Below, piece after piece: positions 1 to 9,116 of a stretch of DNA of 64,000 bases (position 1 is the first letter of the stretch; each line of letters begins with the position of its first letter). The position numbers and the translations under genes were made by a program. The notes under the pieces were generated by a model. That model was not told where the DNA came from. It was given only the letters and a program-made list of their open reading frames with translations, and ran no database searches. This DNA comes from Ignavibacteriaceae bacterium (GTDB taxonomy: Bacteria; Bacteroidota; Ignavibacteria; Ignavibacteriales; Ignavibacteriaceae): assembly GCA_013360295.1 (NCBI GenBank), contig JABWCL010000027.1, positions 1-64,000 on the forward strand, written 5' to 3'.

Positions 1-140
1 ATTACACATAACACATACCCCGGGATTAATTCAACAATCAATTCTTAATTCTTAATTTTTAATTCTTAATTGTAAACGATCTCCTGCTATTTTTCGACTT
101 TTAAGTTTTCCTGCCCATATATTTATTTTCACCCTCCAAT

Positions 141-190
141 ACCGCGAGCCTCACGCAAAGACGCAAAGTTAACGCAGAGACCGCAAAGAA
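141..190. repeat. CGCAAAGACGCAAAG-type dispersed element
   Basis: The element CACGCAAAGACGCAAAGTTA with CGCAGAGACCGCAAAG is the reverse-complement style of the TCTCTGCG...CGTCTCTGCG units at 28664-28700 and 32643-32890. Confidence 0.65.
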
Positions 191-273
191 AAACTATTGC
201 ACATAGAATATACCCCGGGATTAATTCAATAATCAAGCTTTAATTTCTTGTCCCGCCCCGCTAAGGGGAAGGG

Positions 274-311
274 ATTAATTCTTAATTTTTAATTCTTAAT
301 TTTTAATTCTC
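274..311. repeat. AT-rich dispersed repeat (AATTCTTAATTTTT family)
   Basis: One of five blocks built from TTAATTCTTAATTTTTAATT: 41-72, 274-311, 26133-26160 (reverse orientation), 26384-26422 and 49343-49377 (reverse orientation). Three of them touch the start or stop of a gene. Confidence 0.85.
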
Positions 312-420
312 TAGGTGCCAGCCCCTATACACCCGGGAAAAATGAGTATCAGCCCCCATTGTACTCCCAGCACCCAAAAACTAACTTTGCCCCGTGTTTT
401 TCAGCAACTATCCCAATCAA

Positions 421-759
421 ATGACCATTTTAATCGTCGATGACAACAGAAATATGAGGGCTTTTATCAGGGAGATCATCCAGTCTCCCGATAATACCGT
501 TATAGAAGCCTCGAACGGGCTTATGGCGGTGGAGATGTACCTTATACATCAGCCTGATATCGTTTTTATGGACATTCAGATGGATCAGATGGACGGGATA
601 GAAGCTACCGGACTAATACGCCGGTACTCCAAAACGGTGAAAATAGTGATGGTTACGGATTTCAAGGAAGAGATTCTAAGAGAAAAGGCACGGGCAGCCG
701 GCGCTAATCATTACCTGCACAAAAGCAACCTTTTGGAAATCAAAAACTTTTTTTCTTAA
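421..759 (+). CDS. Single-domain response regulator (CheY-like receiver)
   Basis: A 112-residue stand-alone phosphoacceptor domain, cytoplasmic, with no output domain. The receiver signature is complete: acidic pair D7-D8 in 'LIVDDN', phosphoacceptor D51 in 'VFMDIQMD', T79 in 'VMVTD' and K101 in 'YLHKS'. The ATG at 421 is preferred because the receiver fold starts at once with MTILIVDD; a GTG at 394 would add nine residues outside the domain. No obvious ribosome binding site is seen. It lies alone before the cohesin-type secreted proteins, with no kinase next to it (the nearest is at 6851), so its partner is unknown. It could pass a signal by protein-protein contact or phosphorelay. Confidence 0.9.
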   Translation: MTILIVDDNRNMRAFIREIIQSPDNTVIEASNGLMAVEMYLIHQPDIVFMDIQMDQMDGIEATGLIRRYSKTVKIVMVTDFKEEILREKARAAGANHYLHKSNLLEIKNFFS

Positions 760-794
760 TCAATTCATTTTAACTATAAGAAAGGTAACATTCA

Positions 795-2639
795 ATGTTT
801 CGTGCTTTTTCTTTTTTGCTCCTCACTTTTTTCTTTGGGACTCTGTTCGCGCAGACTCCTGAAACGGAACCCAACAGTACCTGCGGGGATCCCGGCATTA
901 TTACCATCTCTTCCAACACATCCTTTTCCGGAAGTGTTTCAGGGGATTTCGGTTCAGACAGGTATGATTATTATTATATCGCTCTGGGAACTACGGGTAC
1001 AATCACTGTGTCTATCTCTAACTTGTTTTTTGAAGTCTTTGCATATGACGATGCTTACTGCGGCTCAGCAGGATACCTGAGAGAGGGAGACGGGTCTCCC
1101 AGTACGCCGTTTGTTAAAACTCTGAACGGCTCAAGATATTATCAGCTGATCGTCTCAAATTTCGGGCCAGTAACAGCATCTTACACTATTACTGTCAGCG
1201 GCGCGACTTTCCCTTCAACCGCTACCGATGTTTACTTAACTGAAAACAGCGCTGATTTTAATGCTAATATTGCTTACCCAAAAGTTGGATTCGGATCACC
1301 TATAACCACTCCGTTCAGCTGGACACCAACCAGCCCTGACTGGACTTACAACGCTCCGAAATGTACTTTGTACGTTGTACCTTCCGGCGATGAGGGTCTT
1401 GTTGCTACAAGTTTTGTTGTAAATTTTGACGCGACAAAAGCATCCCTTTCTGCTTCTGCAGGCAGCAATAACATCTTCTCCAGCGGTATCTTCCAGACCC
1501 AGGCTACGGCTGCGGGAAGGCTGAAGATCAACGCCGCGAACATTTCTTCTTCTATCAACGTTACCCCTGGTTCTGATAAATATCTTGCTATGCTTGTGTT
1601 TACAATGCTGAAACCCGGCCATATGGAAGTCACAATTGACTCCCTCGACTTCAGACAGTATGACACAGAAAACAACGAACAGGTAGATATCGCAACCGAG
1701 GCACACGAAGCTGATGTAAAATTCTATCTTGGTGACTTTGCTAATTCATCCGTTCAGACAACCGGTGATGGCTTGATCAACATAAACGACCTTAGCCCTT
1801 TTGCCACCGCTTACTGGAGCAACTACGCTCAGTCAAGCACGCTTTATAAATCTAAGTTCGATATCGGGCCTACTTCTGCTTCTGGTAACTATTTCGCGCT
1901 CCCGACTCCCGATGGTAACATCAACTTTGAAGACTTAATCATCTTCGCTATCGGTTATGGCAAATCAGCGGGCAGCCAGCTACCTAAACTTAACCCTGCT
2001 CCCCTTAATATCGCATTCGGAGAGCAGATCGCTGGTGACCTCGTCAGAGTTCCGGTTCTTCTTTCCGGTAACGTTGCGGATGTTAGAGGTTTAAGCTTCT
2101 CTCTGAACACCTCTATGAAACTTGTTGCTGTTGAAAAAGCCGGCGCTCTCGGAACCGAAAACGGTTTTGTCATCTTCAGGCAGGATGGCAACAGTGTTAT
2201 GATTGACGCGGCTGTTATTGGCGGTGAAAGCATTTCCAATGAAGGCGTTATCGCTTACCTCGTTTTCGAAAACAAAGCTGACCTTGCCGTTGATAACATC
2301 ATCGCAAGAAACAGCTGGAACCAGAACCTCAACACAGCTCTCGTAAGCAACAGCCTCGGCAGCGCGGTTCCTGTATCCTTCAGCCTCAGCCAGAACTATC
2401 CTAACCCTTTCAATCCTTCCACCGTTATCTCTTTCGGGCTCCCTGTTGCTTCGAAAGTAACACTGAAGATATATAACTCACTCGGTCAGGAAGTCGCCAC
2501 TCTGGTTAACGGCGAGATGCTTGAAGCGGGCGCTTACTCAAAATCATTTGACGCGAGCAAGCTTACCAGCGGCGTTTATATGTATAAAATAACCACGGAT
2601 AATTTTTCAGCGGTTAAAAAAATGTTATTAACCAAATAG
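795..2639 (+). CDS. T9SS-exported protein with PPC-like, cohesin-like and dockerin-like modules
   Basis: A 614-residue secreted protein. The signal peptide ends at 'FGTLFAQ' (residues 1-19). Residues about 20-125 look like a bacterial pre-peptidase C-terminal (PPC) beta domain ('ETEPNSTCGDPG', 'DYYYIAL'). A cohesin-like beta domain follows (about 145-300). Next comes a dockerin-like pair of calcium-loop repeats: 'GDGLININDLSPFATAYW' near 323 and 'PDGNINFEDLIIFAIGYG' near 372. A second cohesin-like segment (about 395-500) precedes a T9SS type A sorting domain ('NYPNPFNPST', 'LGQEVATLVNGE', 'SGVYMYKI') at about 525-614. The gene is 16 bp before its paralog at 2656 and probably cotranscribed. 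No catalytic domain is visible; a structural, binding or scaffold role on the cell surface is inferred. Confidence 0.85.
   Translation: MFRAFSFLLLTFFFGTLFAQTPETEPNSTCGDPGIITISSNTSFSGSVSGDFGSDRYDYYYIALGTTGTITVSISNLFFEVFAYDDAYCGSAGYLREGDGSPSTPFVKTLNGSRYYQLIVSNFGPVTASYTITVSGATFPSTATDVYLTENSADFNANIAYPKVGFGSPITTPFSWTPTSPDWTYNAPKCTLYVVPSGDEGLVATSFVVNFDATKASLSASAGSNNIFSSGIFQTQATAAGRLKINAANISSSINVTPGSDKYLAMLVFTMLKPGHMEVTIDSLDFRQYDTENNEQVDIATEAHEADVKFYLGDFANSSVQTTGDGLININDLSPFATAYWSNYAQSSTLYKSKFDIGPTSASGNYFALPTPDGNINFEDLIIFAIGYGKSAGSQLPKLNPAPLNIAFGEQIAGDLVRVPVLLSGNVADVRGLSFSLNTSMKLVAVEKAGALGTENGFVIFRQDGNSVMIDAAVIGGESISNEGVIAYLVFENKADLAVDNIIARNSWNQNLNTALVSNSLGSAVPVSFSLSQNYPNPFNPSTVISFGLPVASKVTLKIYNSLGQEVATLVNGEMLEAGAYSKSFDASKLTSGVYMYKITTDNFSAVKKMLLTK
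1231..2639 (+). repeat. Duplicated cohesin-dockerin-CTD cassette, copy 1
   Basis: The 3' 1.4 kb of this gene matches 4481-5889 (offset about 3250). Identity is uneven. Near the 5' end many synonymous sites differ; from about 2100 onward the copies are almost the same letter for letter. This suggests gene conversion of the last ~550 bp. Confidence 0.85.
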
Positions 2640-2655
2640 GAAAGAATAAAACTTA

Positions 2656-5600
2656 ATGAACGTTTTATCATTATTCAAAAAAACAACAGTTGTCATTCTC
2701 CTGGTCTTCAGCTCCTTTTTAATGGCGCAGAATTACCTGGTCTCCGGAGCCGGCACCAGCGATGCCAACGGTATCTATGTAAATGATGGTTCATATAACG
2801 GACAGCCGCACTATACAAAGAGCGGCTCTCCGAACTATTATATGTATTTTGATTCAGAGGTAGAGCGGTGGCTTATCTCAGCGGTAAACAATTCTGACTT
2901 TGGGAACTCGCTTTACTGGGCATTTCCCTCAGGCGGATCGCTGCCATTGACCGGCTGGAACAGACTTATGGGTGCTCATCCGGCTCCGTCAGTTGCAATA
3001 GCTGCTCCCACTCTAACTTACAGCGGCAGTGGATTCGTTGAGTCGATCTCTAATGATGGTTCGATCGAGAATACTCTGGCCATAAGCCACAATAATTACG
3101 AGGGCTCCACTTTTACCGGAGCAAACGGTGACAACTTTGTTGCCGCAGGTAAAGTTGTTGTTACAAATCTTCCTGCCGGTTTGAGCGCGGTAGTTACGAG
3201 AACATCGTCAACCGCTCTTTCCGTTTCTCTCACCGGAAATGCAGGAAGCCACGCTCACGCAAACGATGTAAGCAACCTTACTTTCACATTCCAGAATTCA
3301 GCGTTTTCCGGCGGCGATGCTTCTGCCGTGGTAAATTACGCGAAAAATGACCTCTATGTCAATTTCTCAAGCCAGCTTGAAGTGGGCGCCGCGCAGACAT
3401 ACACAACCCTCGCCGCGGCCATTGCCGCCGCAAATGACGGCGACATACTTAATCTCGCGGCCCAGACCTTCACCGAGAATGGATTAACCTTATCCAATAA
3501 ATCATTACGCTTTAAGGGACAGGGAGCAGCATCTACAATTATTCAGGGTGCCGCTGCCTTCAACACCGCTTCAGACCGTATTCTTACCAGCACGTTTTCT
3601 TCTTACTCCGCGGTAAATACTCTTTACTTCCAGGATCTGACTTTACGTTACGGGAAAAAAGCTCAGCCTTATGAAGTATCCGGCTCCCGGGGCGGCGCTG
3701 TCGCAGTTGAAAACCTCACCTTAACCTTGAAAAACTGTGAGGTTTACGGAAATGTTGTTTCCGTTGAGCCTCCCCACGGATGGTACGGTGAGGGCGGCGG
3801 AGCCATCAGTATGTTCTCATCAAACCTCATTGCTGAAAACACAACCTTCGCTGATAATGTTTTCTCCTCTGCCTGGAGGCCGGGTGACTGGATGGGCGGC
3901 GGAGCGATCTTGTTTATGCAGGATAACTCACACACTTTCACAATGAACATTACTAACTGTACTTTTTCCAATAACTCTTCTACAGTTTATGGAGGAGCGA
4001 TTTTTGCCAGGCCTTCAAACATTGCATCATCCGTAATTACTAACTGTACGTTTGCTGACAATGCCGGGGGCAATGGCGGAGCATTTTCCTCGGACAACTC
4101 CTCCGGAAACCCGCAGCCGCTTACTTTCAGGAATACTATTTTCCACGGGAACACGGCTACGAATCAGGGCAATCAGGCTTGGGCAGGCAACTCTACTGCA
4201 TTCATATTTGAAAACTGTATGAACCAGAGCAGCGGTTTCCATAACATTACTGGAAATTTTACAAGTTGTTTGACCGGACAGAACCCACTCTTATCATCAC
4301 TCGCAAATAACGGTGGTGCAACCAGGACCAGGGCTCTCCAGACCGGTAGTCCTGCAATTAACGCAGGAACTTCCGCCGGCGCTCCCGAAACGGATCAGAG
4401 AGGTTACTACCGGAACGGGGCTACTGATATCGGCTCTTTTGAATTCGACGGGTTAACTTCACTTTTGCCGGATGTTTCTGTTTACCTCACTTCAGACAAT
4501 ACTGACGTTGAAGAGAATGTTCTCTATCCAAGTGTAGGATTCGGTTCACCGATCACTTCTCCTTTCAGCTGGACGCCTACAAGCCCTGACTGGACTTATA
4601 ACGCACCTAAGTGCACAGTTTATGTTGTACCATCGGGCAGTGAAGGTATCGTCGCTTCCGGTTTTGTTGTTGATTTTGATCCGACACTGGCTTCAATTTC
4701 AGCTTCTGCGGGAAGTAATAATCTATTTACGGGTGGTATTTTTTACACACAAGCTTCATCTTCCGGAAGACTGAAAGTTAACGCGGCAAATATTTCCTCC
4801 GCGATTAACGTAACCCCGGGATCAGACAAATATCTTGCTATGCTTGTTTTCACTATGCTGAAGCCGGGGAATTTTGTAATTACGATTGATTCTCTTGACT
4901 TCAGACAATATGACACACAGAATAACGAACAGGTTGCATTATCAACCGGCGCGTATGAAGCAACCGTTAAATTCTACCTCGGTGATTTTGCAAGTTCATC
5001 CGTTCAAACTACCGGCGATGGTTTAATTAACATTAACGACCTTAGCATTTTCTCTACTGCTTACTGGAGCAATTATGCTCAGCCAAGCACGCTTTATAAA
5101 TCAAAGTTCGATATCGGGCCTACATCTGCTTCGGGTAACTATTTCGCGCTCCCGACTCCTGATGGTAACATAAACTTCGAAGACCTCATCATTTTCGCTA
5201 TTGGTTATGGTAAATCAGCGGGCAGCCAGTTGCCTAAACTTAATCCTGCTCCCCTCAATATCGCTTTGGGAGAGCAGACCGCAGGCGACCTCGTTAGAGT
5301 TCCAGTGCTTCTCTCAGGCAATGTTGAGGATGTTAGAGGTTTAAGCTTCTCCCTGAGCACCTCTATGAAACTTCTTGCTGTGGAAAAAGCAGGCGCTCTC
5401 GGAACCGAAAACGGTTTTGTCATCTTCAGGCAGGATGGCAACAGTGTTATGATTGACGCGGCTGTTATCGGCGGTGAAAGCATTTCAAACGAAGGCGTTA
5501 TCGCTTACCTCGTTTTTGAAAACAAAGCTGACCTTGCCGTTGATAACATCATCGCTAGGAACAGCTGGAATCAGAACCTCAACACAGCTCTCGTAAGCAA

Positions 5601-5889
5601 CAGCCTCGGCAGCGCGGTTCCTGTATCCTTCAGCCTCAGCCAGAACTACCCTAACCCGTTCAATCCTTCCACCGTTATCTCTTTCGGGCTCCCTGTTGCT
5701 TCGAAGGTAACACTGAAGGTATATAACTCACTCGGTCAGGAAGTTGCCACTCTGGTTAACGGCGAGATGCTGGAAGCGGGAGCTTACTCAAAGTCATTTG
5801 ACGCGAGCAAGCTTACCAGCGGCGTTTATATGTATAAAATAACCACGGATAACTTTTCCGCGGTTAAAAAAATGTTATTAACAAAGTAA
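2656..5889 (+). CDS. T9SS-exported beta-helix protein with cohesin-like and dockerin-like modules
   Basis: A 1077-residue secreted protein; the signal peptide ends near 'SSFLMAQ' (residue 25). Residues about 260-590 form a right-handed parallel beta-helix with polymorphic-outer-membrane-type repeats ('GGAI', 'NCTF', 'FADN', 'GGAF'), ending in the usual 'ALQTGSPAINAG ... TDQRGYYRNG... DIGSFEFD' motif. From about 610 to the end it is a copy of the neighbouring 795-2639 product: cohesin-like domain, the paired dockerin-like loops, a second cohesin-like segment and a T9SS sorting domain. The nucleotide offset between copies is about 3250. Beta-helix domains of this kind often bind or cleave polysaccharides, but no active site could be identified. 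A terminator-like hairpin follows at 5904. Confidence 0.85.
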   Translation: MNVLSLFKKTTVVILLVFSSFLMAQNYLVSGAGTSDANGIYVNDGSYNGQPHYTKSGSPNYYMYFDSEVERWLISAVNNSDFGNSLYWAFPSGGSLPLTGWNRLMGAHPAPSVAIAAPTLTYSGSGFVESISNDGSIENTLAISHNNYEGSTFTGANGDNFVAAGKVVVTNLPAGLSAVVTRTSSTALSVSLTGNAGSHAHANDVSNLTFTFQNSAFSGGDASAVVNYAKNDLYVNFSSQLEVGAAQTYTTLAAAIAAANDGDILNLAAQTFTENGLTLSNKSLRFKGQGAASTIIQGAAAFNTASDRILTSTFSSYSAVNTLYFQDLTLRYGKKAQPYEVSGSRGGAVAVENLTLTLKNCEVYGNVVSVEPPHGWYGEGGGAISMFSSNLIAENTTFADNVFSSAWRPGDWMGGGAILFMQDNSHTFTMNITNCTFSNNSSTVYGGAIFARPSNIASSVITNCTFADNAGGNGGAFSSDNSSGNPQPLTFRNTIFHGNTATNQGNQAWAGNSTAFIFENCMNQSSGFHNITGNFTSCLTGQNPLLSSLANNGGATRTRALQTGSPAINAGTSAGAPETDQRGYYRNGATDIGSFEFDGLTSLLPDVSVYLTSDNTDVEENVLYPSVGFGSPITSPFSWTPTSPDWTYNAPKCTVYVVPSGSEGIVASGFVVDFDPTLASISASAGSNNLFTGGIFYTQASSSGRLKVNAANISSAINVTPGSDKYLAMLVFTMLKPGNFVITIDSLDFRQYDTQNNEQVALSTGAYEATVKFYLGDFASSSVQTTGDGLININDLSIFSTAYWSNYAQPSTLYKSKFDIGPTSASGNYFALPTPDGNINFEDLIIFAIGYGKSAGSQLPKLNPAPLNIALGEQTAGDLVRVPVLLSGNVEDVRGLSFSLSTSMKLLAVEKAGALGTENGFVIFRQDGNSVMIDAAVIGGESISNEGVIAYLVFENKADLAVDNIIARNSWNQNLNTALVSNSLGSAVPVSFSLSQNYPNPFNPSTVISFGLPVASKVTLKVYNSLGQEVATLVNGEMLEAGAYSKSFDASKLTSGVYMYKITTDNFSAVKKMLLTK
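4481..5889 (+). repeat. Duplicated cohesin-dockerin-CTD cassette, copy 2
   Basis: Second copy of the cassette at 1231-2639, fused here behind a beta-helix instead of a PPC-like domain. The last ~550 bp are nearly identical to copy 1. Confidence 0.85.
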
Positions 5890-5903
5890 TTTTTTAGTAA
5901 CTT

Positions 5904-5940
5904 AGGAGAGTGATTCAAAATCACTCTCCTATACTTTTTA
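5904..5940 (+). terminator. Likely intrinsic terminator
   Basis: A perfect 10-bp inverted repeat, AGGAGAGTGA (5904-5913) and TCACTCTCCT (5921-5930), has a 7-nt loop and is followed by ATACTTTTTA. It lies 14 bp after the stop of the beta-helix gene. It also argues against a GTG start at 5910 for the next gene, because that codon is inside the stem. Confidence 0.75.
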
Positions 5941-5948
5941 TTAATATT

Positions 5949-6731
5949 ATGTTCAGACGGTCTTACTTCACAACACAATTTATACTTGCGATTGCGCTTT
6001 TCCAGGCATTTTCCGCCAACGTTCAGGGACAGGTGGTACTCGTGTCACCGGCCTCCCAGAGCGTCAGGGTCGAAGAGACCGTTACCGTGCAGATCCGTGT
6101 CGAGAATATTACCGCGCTGAAAGTTTATTCGATTAAAGTCAGTTACGATAAGAATCTTCTTCACTGCACCAGCATAAGCAAACTGGATTTCCTCAGCGGT
6201 CCGTTTTCCACTTTTTTCTTTCAGATGGTTGATTCCGCAAACGGTATCGCGCAATGTGATGAGGCTATTCTCGGAACCGGAAGCAATTCCGGCAGCGGCG
6301 GATTATTCGAAATTAAATTCAGGGCAAAAAGCGCCGGAGTTTCTCCTATCCCCTTTTTCAGCCTTGATTTGCGAAACATCGATAACCAGCAATTAACTTA
6401 TACCAGCACCGGCGGCAGCATAACCGTTCAGAACGCTACCGCAGTTGAAGGTGATGACCCTGACAGGATCAATTTTAATTTATATCCAAACTTCCCCAAT
6501 CCTTTTAATCCGTCAACAAACATAACTTTCAGCCTTTCCTCGGGAGAGTTTGTTCAGCTGGAAGTATTTAGCATTACCGGCGAAAGAGCAGCAGTGCTTC
6601 TTAGCGAAGAGATGCCCGCCGGAAACCATTACGTTAAATTTGAGAGCGGAAACCTGCCGGGAGGAATATACATTTGCAGGCTTACTGCCGGCAACAACAC
6701 CAGGTCGGTTAAAATGAATTTGTTGAAATAA
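5949..6731 (+). CDS. Small T9SS-exported cohesin-like protein
   Basis: A 260-residue secreted protein starting at the ATG at 5949 (MFRRSYF); an in-frame GTG at 5910 sits inside a terminator hairpin and is rejected. The signal peptide ends at about 'SANVQGQ'. Residues about 30-160 are a single cohesin-like beta-sandwich ('VLVSPASQSVRVEETVTVQI', 'YSIKVSYDKNLLHC', 'GLFEIKFRAK'). A T9SS sorting domain covers the end ('NFPNPFNPSTNITF', 'PGGIYICRLTAG'). It has cohesin without dockerin, whereas the two upstream proteins carry both, so it could be a partner or docking site for them. That pairing is inference. No enzyme motif is visible. Confidence 0.82.
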   Translation: MFRRSYFTTQFILAIALFQAFSANVQGQVVLVSPASQSVRVEETVTVQIRVENITALKVYSIKVSYDKNLLHCTSISKLDFLSGPFSTFFFQMVDSANGIAQCDEAILGTGSNSGSGGLFEIKFRAKSAGVSPIPFFSLDLRNIDNQQLTYTSTGGSITVQNATAVEGDDPDRINFNLYPNFPNPFNPSTNITFSLSSGEFVQLEVFSITGERAAVLLSEEMPAGNHYVKFESGNLPGGIYICRLTAGNNTRSVKMNLLK

Positions 6732-6850
6732 GCAGGAGACGGCAGTTTAATCTGAAGATATTTGTTTTTTATTAATCAGCCCCGCAGCAGTTAAATGCCC
6801 TTTTAATGTAACAAAAGCTCTTTAGTTTTAGTGTTAATCCATAAAAATTA

Positions 6851-9112
6851 ATGAAATTCCTTCTTTTCTTAAATCCAGCCCGGGTCCCCACATTTATAAT
6901 TTCCCTTGTCATCCTTTTATCCGGATTACTTTTCCCGCAATCCGCGGTTGACAGCCTGGAAATATATGACCCGTTCAGTCAGACTAATGAGGTGAGAAGG
7001 ATCATTAAGGCTGAATTCACAATATTTGGCAAAGAATTTTCGCGAGAAATCAGATTACACGAATTCACGATAAAAAAATACACGGGAGTCAACAATGATT
7101 CCGCCGGCAATGCGCATATCAGCCTTGGGGATATCTATTTCAAATCCGCGTTTTACAAAAAAGCCCTGGAATCATATTTCGAAGCATTAAAAGCATTTGA
7201 GTCAGCGCGGGACTCCGAGAAGATCGCGCTCGTGAACCTGAAGCTAGGGCGGGCCTACTACTTCGCAGATATGAACGAGCACAGCACTCATTTCCACACG
7301 GCACGGGATATTTACAAAAAGCTTAACAACGAAGCCTCTTCCGCGATGTTTTATTACATCTCCGCGTTTTTGGAGGCAGATCCCGCGCGGAAAAAGCAAT
7401 ACAATGAGAAAGCTCTGGAGATACAGCAGGCCTTAGTGAAAAAACATCCGGGCAAAAACGAATATCTGGAGAGGTACGGAACTTTCCTGAACGCCCTCGG
7501 AAGGTATGAAGAAGCCATCAGCATAGCCGCGAAAATCAATAACACGTGGCTCGAAGTTCTATATTTAAACAATTACGGGCACCTGCTTGCCGGTGAAGGA
7601 AACCATAAAAAGGCTCTCGAAATTTTTAAGCTTTCTCTTGTGCTCAGCAAAGAAGGGCGCTATAAAACACTCTTGCGGAACGCGTACGAAAACATCGCCC
7701 GTGTCTACCGTTTGAGCGGAGACTGGGTTAACTCTAATTACTACATTCAGCAGATGAACCTTGTTTCGGAAAGCTTATACCTGGAACAGCTCGCCACACA
7801 GGCTTCTGAAATGGAAATAAAGTACGAGAGCGCGAAAAAAGATCTTGAGAATATGTCCCTCCGCAGGGAGAAGAAAACATATTCCGATAATTTTTACATA
7901 CAAAGAAATATAAATATTCTCCTTTTCTTTTCCGTGTTTGCCGTCAGCGCCGTTCTGCTTCTGGTTTATATCGGGAACCGGAAGCTAAAAAAGATAAACA
8001 ATGAACTGGACAAGAGTAACGCGGAAATACTCGCCCAGCAAAGCGAACTAAAAAGGCTCTATAACGAATTGCTGGAAAGCGAACAGAAATTAAAGTACGC
8101 GCAGGCAACCGCTCACCTGGCAAACTGGGAGTATGATTATTCCACAAAGGAACTTAAATTCTCAGATGAGTTCCCCGTTATTTTTGATCTCCCGAAAGAA
8201 AATCTCTTCTCGAACGGTTTCGATCTTATCTCCAGGACAATATGTTTTAAATCGGACAGTATCCGGCTAAATTCATTTGTGGGTTTATACGGCCAGCCTG
8301 ATAAGGAAACCGTTACGGAGTTCAGGATCATTTCGGAAAGCGGAGCGAAATGGATAAAAATCAACAAATCCGTGACGAAAAACGAGGCGGGCACCGCGGT
8401 CAAATCAGCGGGAACTGTTCAGGATATAACGGAATTAAAGCTTGAAGAAGAAAATAAAATTAAAATAGCGGAACAAAAATCCTATACAAATGAGTTAATA
8501 AAGTACCAGGAAGAAGAGCGGAAGAGGCTCGCGGGAGAACTTCACGACGGCTTAGGGCAGGACCTGCTGCTCATTAAGAACAGGGCGCTCCTCGCGCTTC
8601 AGAATAAGGGAGTGGACGAATCATCAAGGAACCAACTCGAGGAGATAAACAACTCGGTTTCGGATATACTTGACTCGGTAAGGGCGCTCACTTTTAACCT
8701 TCGTCCTCTGCATATTGAACGGCTGGGACTGGCAAGCGTAGTCGGAACGGCAATTGAAAAATTATCCGGCGTTTCTTCCATCAGGTTCACTTGCGATATT
8801 GATAACGTTGAAGGTGTATTCGGTGCCGAGGAGGAGATTACGATCTACAGGATAATACAGGAAGCGCTGAATAATATCATCAAACATTCGGGGGCAGAGA
8901 GCGCTGAAATACGTTTACAAAACGAAAAGCAGATGATAACTTTATATATTACCGATAACGGCAGGGGGTTTGATCTGGAAAAGACTCTTCATTCGTCAGG
9001 CGGGTTTGGTTTAAGAAATATTATCAGCCGTGTTGAAATGCTCCGGGGTTCAATTAATATAGTTACAGAATTTAACAAAGGTACATCCTTAAATATATCG
9101 ATACCATCATAA
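6851..9112 (+). CDS. TPR-PAS sensor histidine kinase (NarX/HisKA_3 type)
   Basis: A 753-residue membrane kinase. A hydrophobic N-terminus (about 10-33, signal or anchor) is followed by TPR-like helical repeats outside the cytoplasm (about 80-310), a transmembrane helix ('NILLFFSVFAVSAVLLLVYI', about 352-375), a coiled coil (about 380-415) and a PAS domain (about 415-535). The HisKA_3 dimerisation helix carries phosphoacceptor H565 in 'LAGELHDGLGQ'. The HATPase domain (about 650-753) shows the N box 'EALNNIIKHS', G1 'DNGRGFD' and G2 'GGFGLRNI'. The extracytoplasmic TPR sensor suggests peptide or protein sensing. The response regulator gene starts 4 bp after the stop, so the two form one operon and a cognate pair. 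Confidence 0.92.
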   Translation: MKFLLFLNPARVPTFIISLVILLSGLLFPQSAVDSLEIYDPFSQTNEVRRIIKAEFTIFGKEFSREIRLHEFTIKKYTGVNNDSAGNAHISLGDIYFKSAFYKKALESYFEALKAFESARDSEKIALVNLKLGRAYYFADMNEHSTHFHTARDIYKKLNNEASSAMFYYISAFLEADPARKKQYNEKALEIQQALVKKHPGKNEYLERYGTFLNALGRYEEAISIAAKINNTWLEVLYLNNYGHLLAGEGNHKKALEIFKLSLVLSKEGRYKTLLRNAYENIARVYRLSGDWVNSNYYIQQMNLVSESLYLEQLATQASEMEIKYESAKKDLENMSLRREKKTYSDNFYIQRNINILLFFSVFAVSAVLLLVYIGNRKLKKINNELDKSNAEILAQQSELKRLYNELLESEQKLKYAQATAHLANWEYDYSTKELKFSDEFPVIFDLPKENLFSNGFDLISRTICFKSDSIRLNSFVGLYGQPDKETVTEFRIISESGAKWIKINKSVTKNEAGTAVKSAGTVQDITELKLEEENKIKIAEQKSYTNELIKYQEEERKRLAGELHDGLGQDLLLIKNRALLALQNKGVDESSRNQLEEINNSVSDILDSVRALTFNLRPLHIERLGLASVVGTAIEKLSGVSSIRFTCDIDNVEGVFGAEEEITIYRIIQEALNNIIKHSGAESAEIRLQNEKQMITLYITDNGRGFDLEKTLHSSGGFGLRNIISRVEMLRGSINIVTEFNKGTSLNISIPS

Positions 9113-9116
9113 CATA

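Larger units (their letters stand above)
1..420. other. Repeat-rich intergenic start of window
   Basis: No gene is visible. The stretch holds two AT-rich AATTCTTAATTTTT blocks (41-72 and 274-311), a direct repeat of TACCCCGGGATTAATTCAA (about 17 and 211) and a CGCAAAGACGCAAAG-type element near 155-190. A CTTGTCCC/GGGGA motif lies near 248-270. All four motif types recur elsewhere in the window between genes. No tRNA or clear promoter was seen. Confidence 0.6.

Noticed and set aside
5910-5948. GTG start that would extend the cohesin-like protein by 13 residues
   Set aside because: The codon is inside a terminator-like stem and adds residues ahead of a clear signal peptide that starts at 5949.
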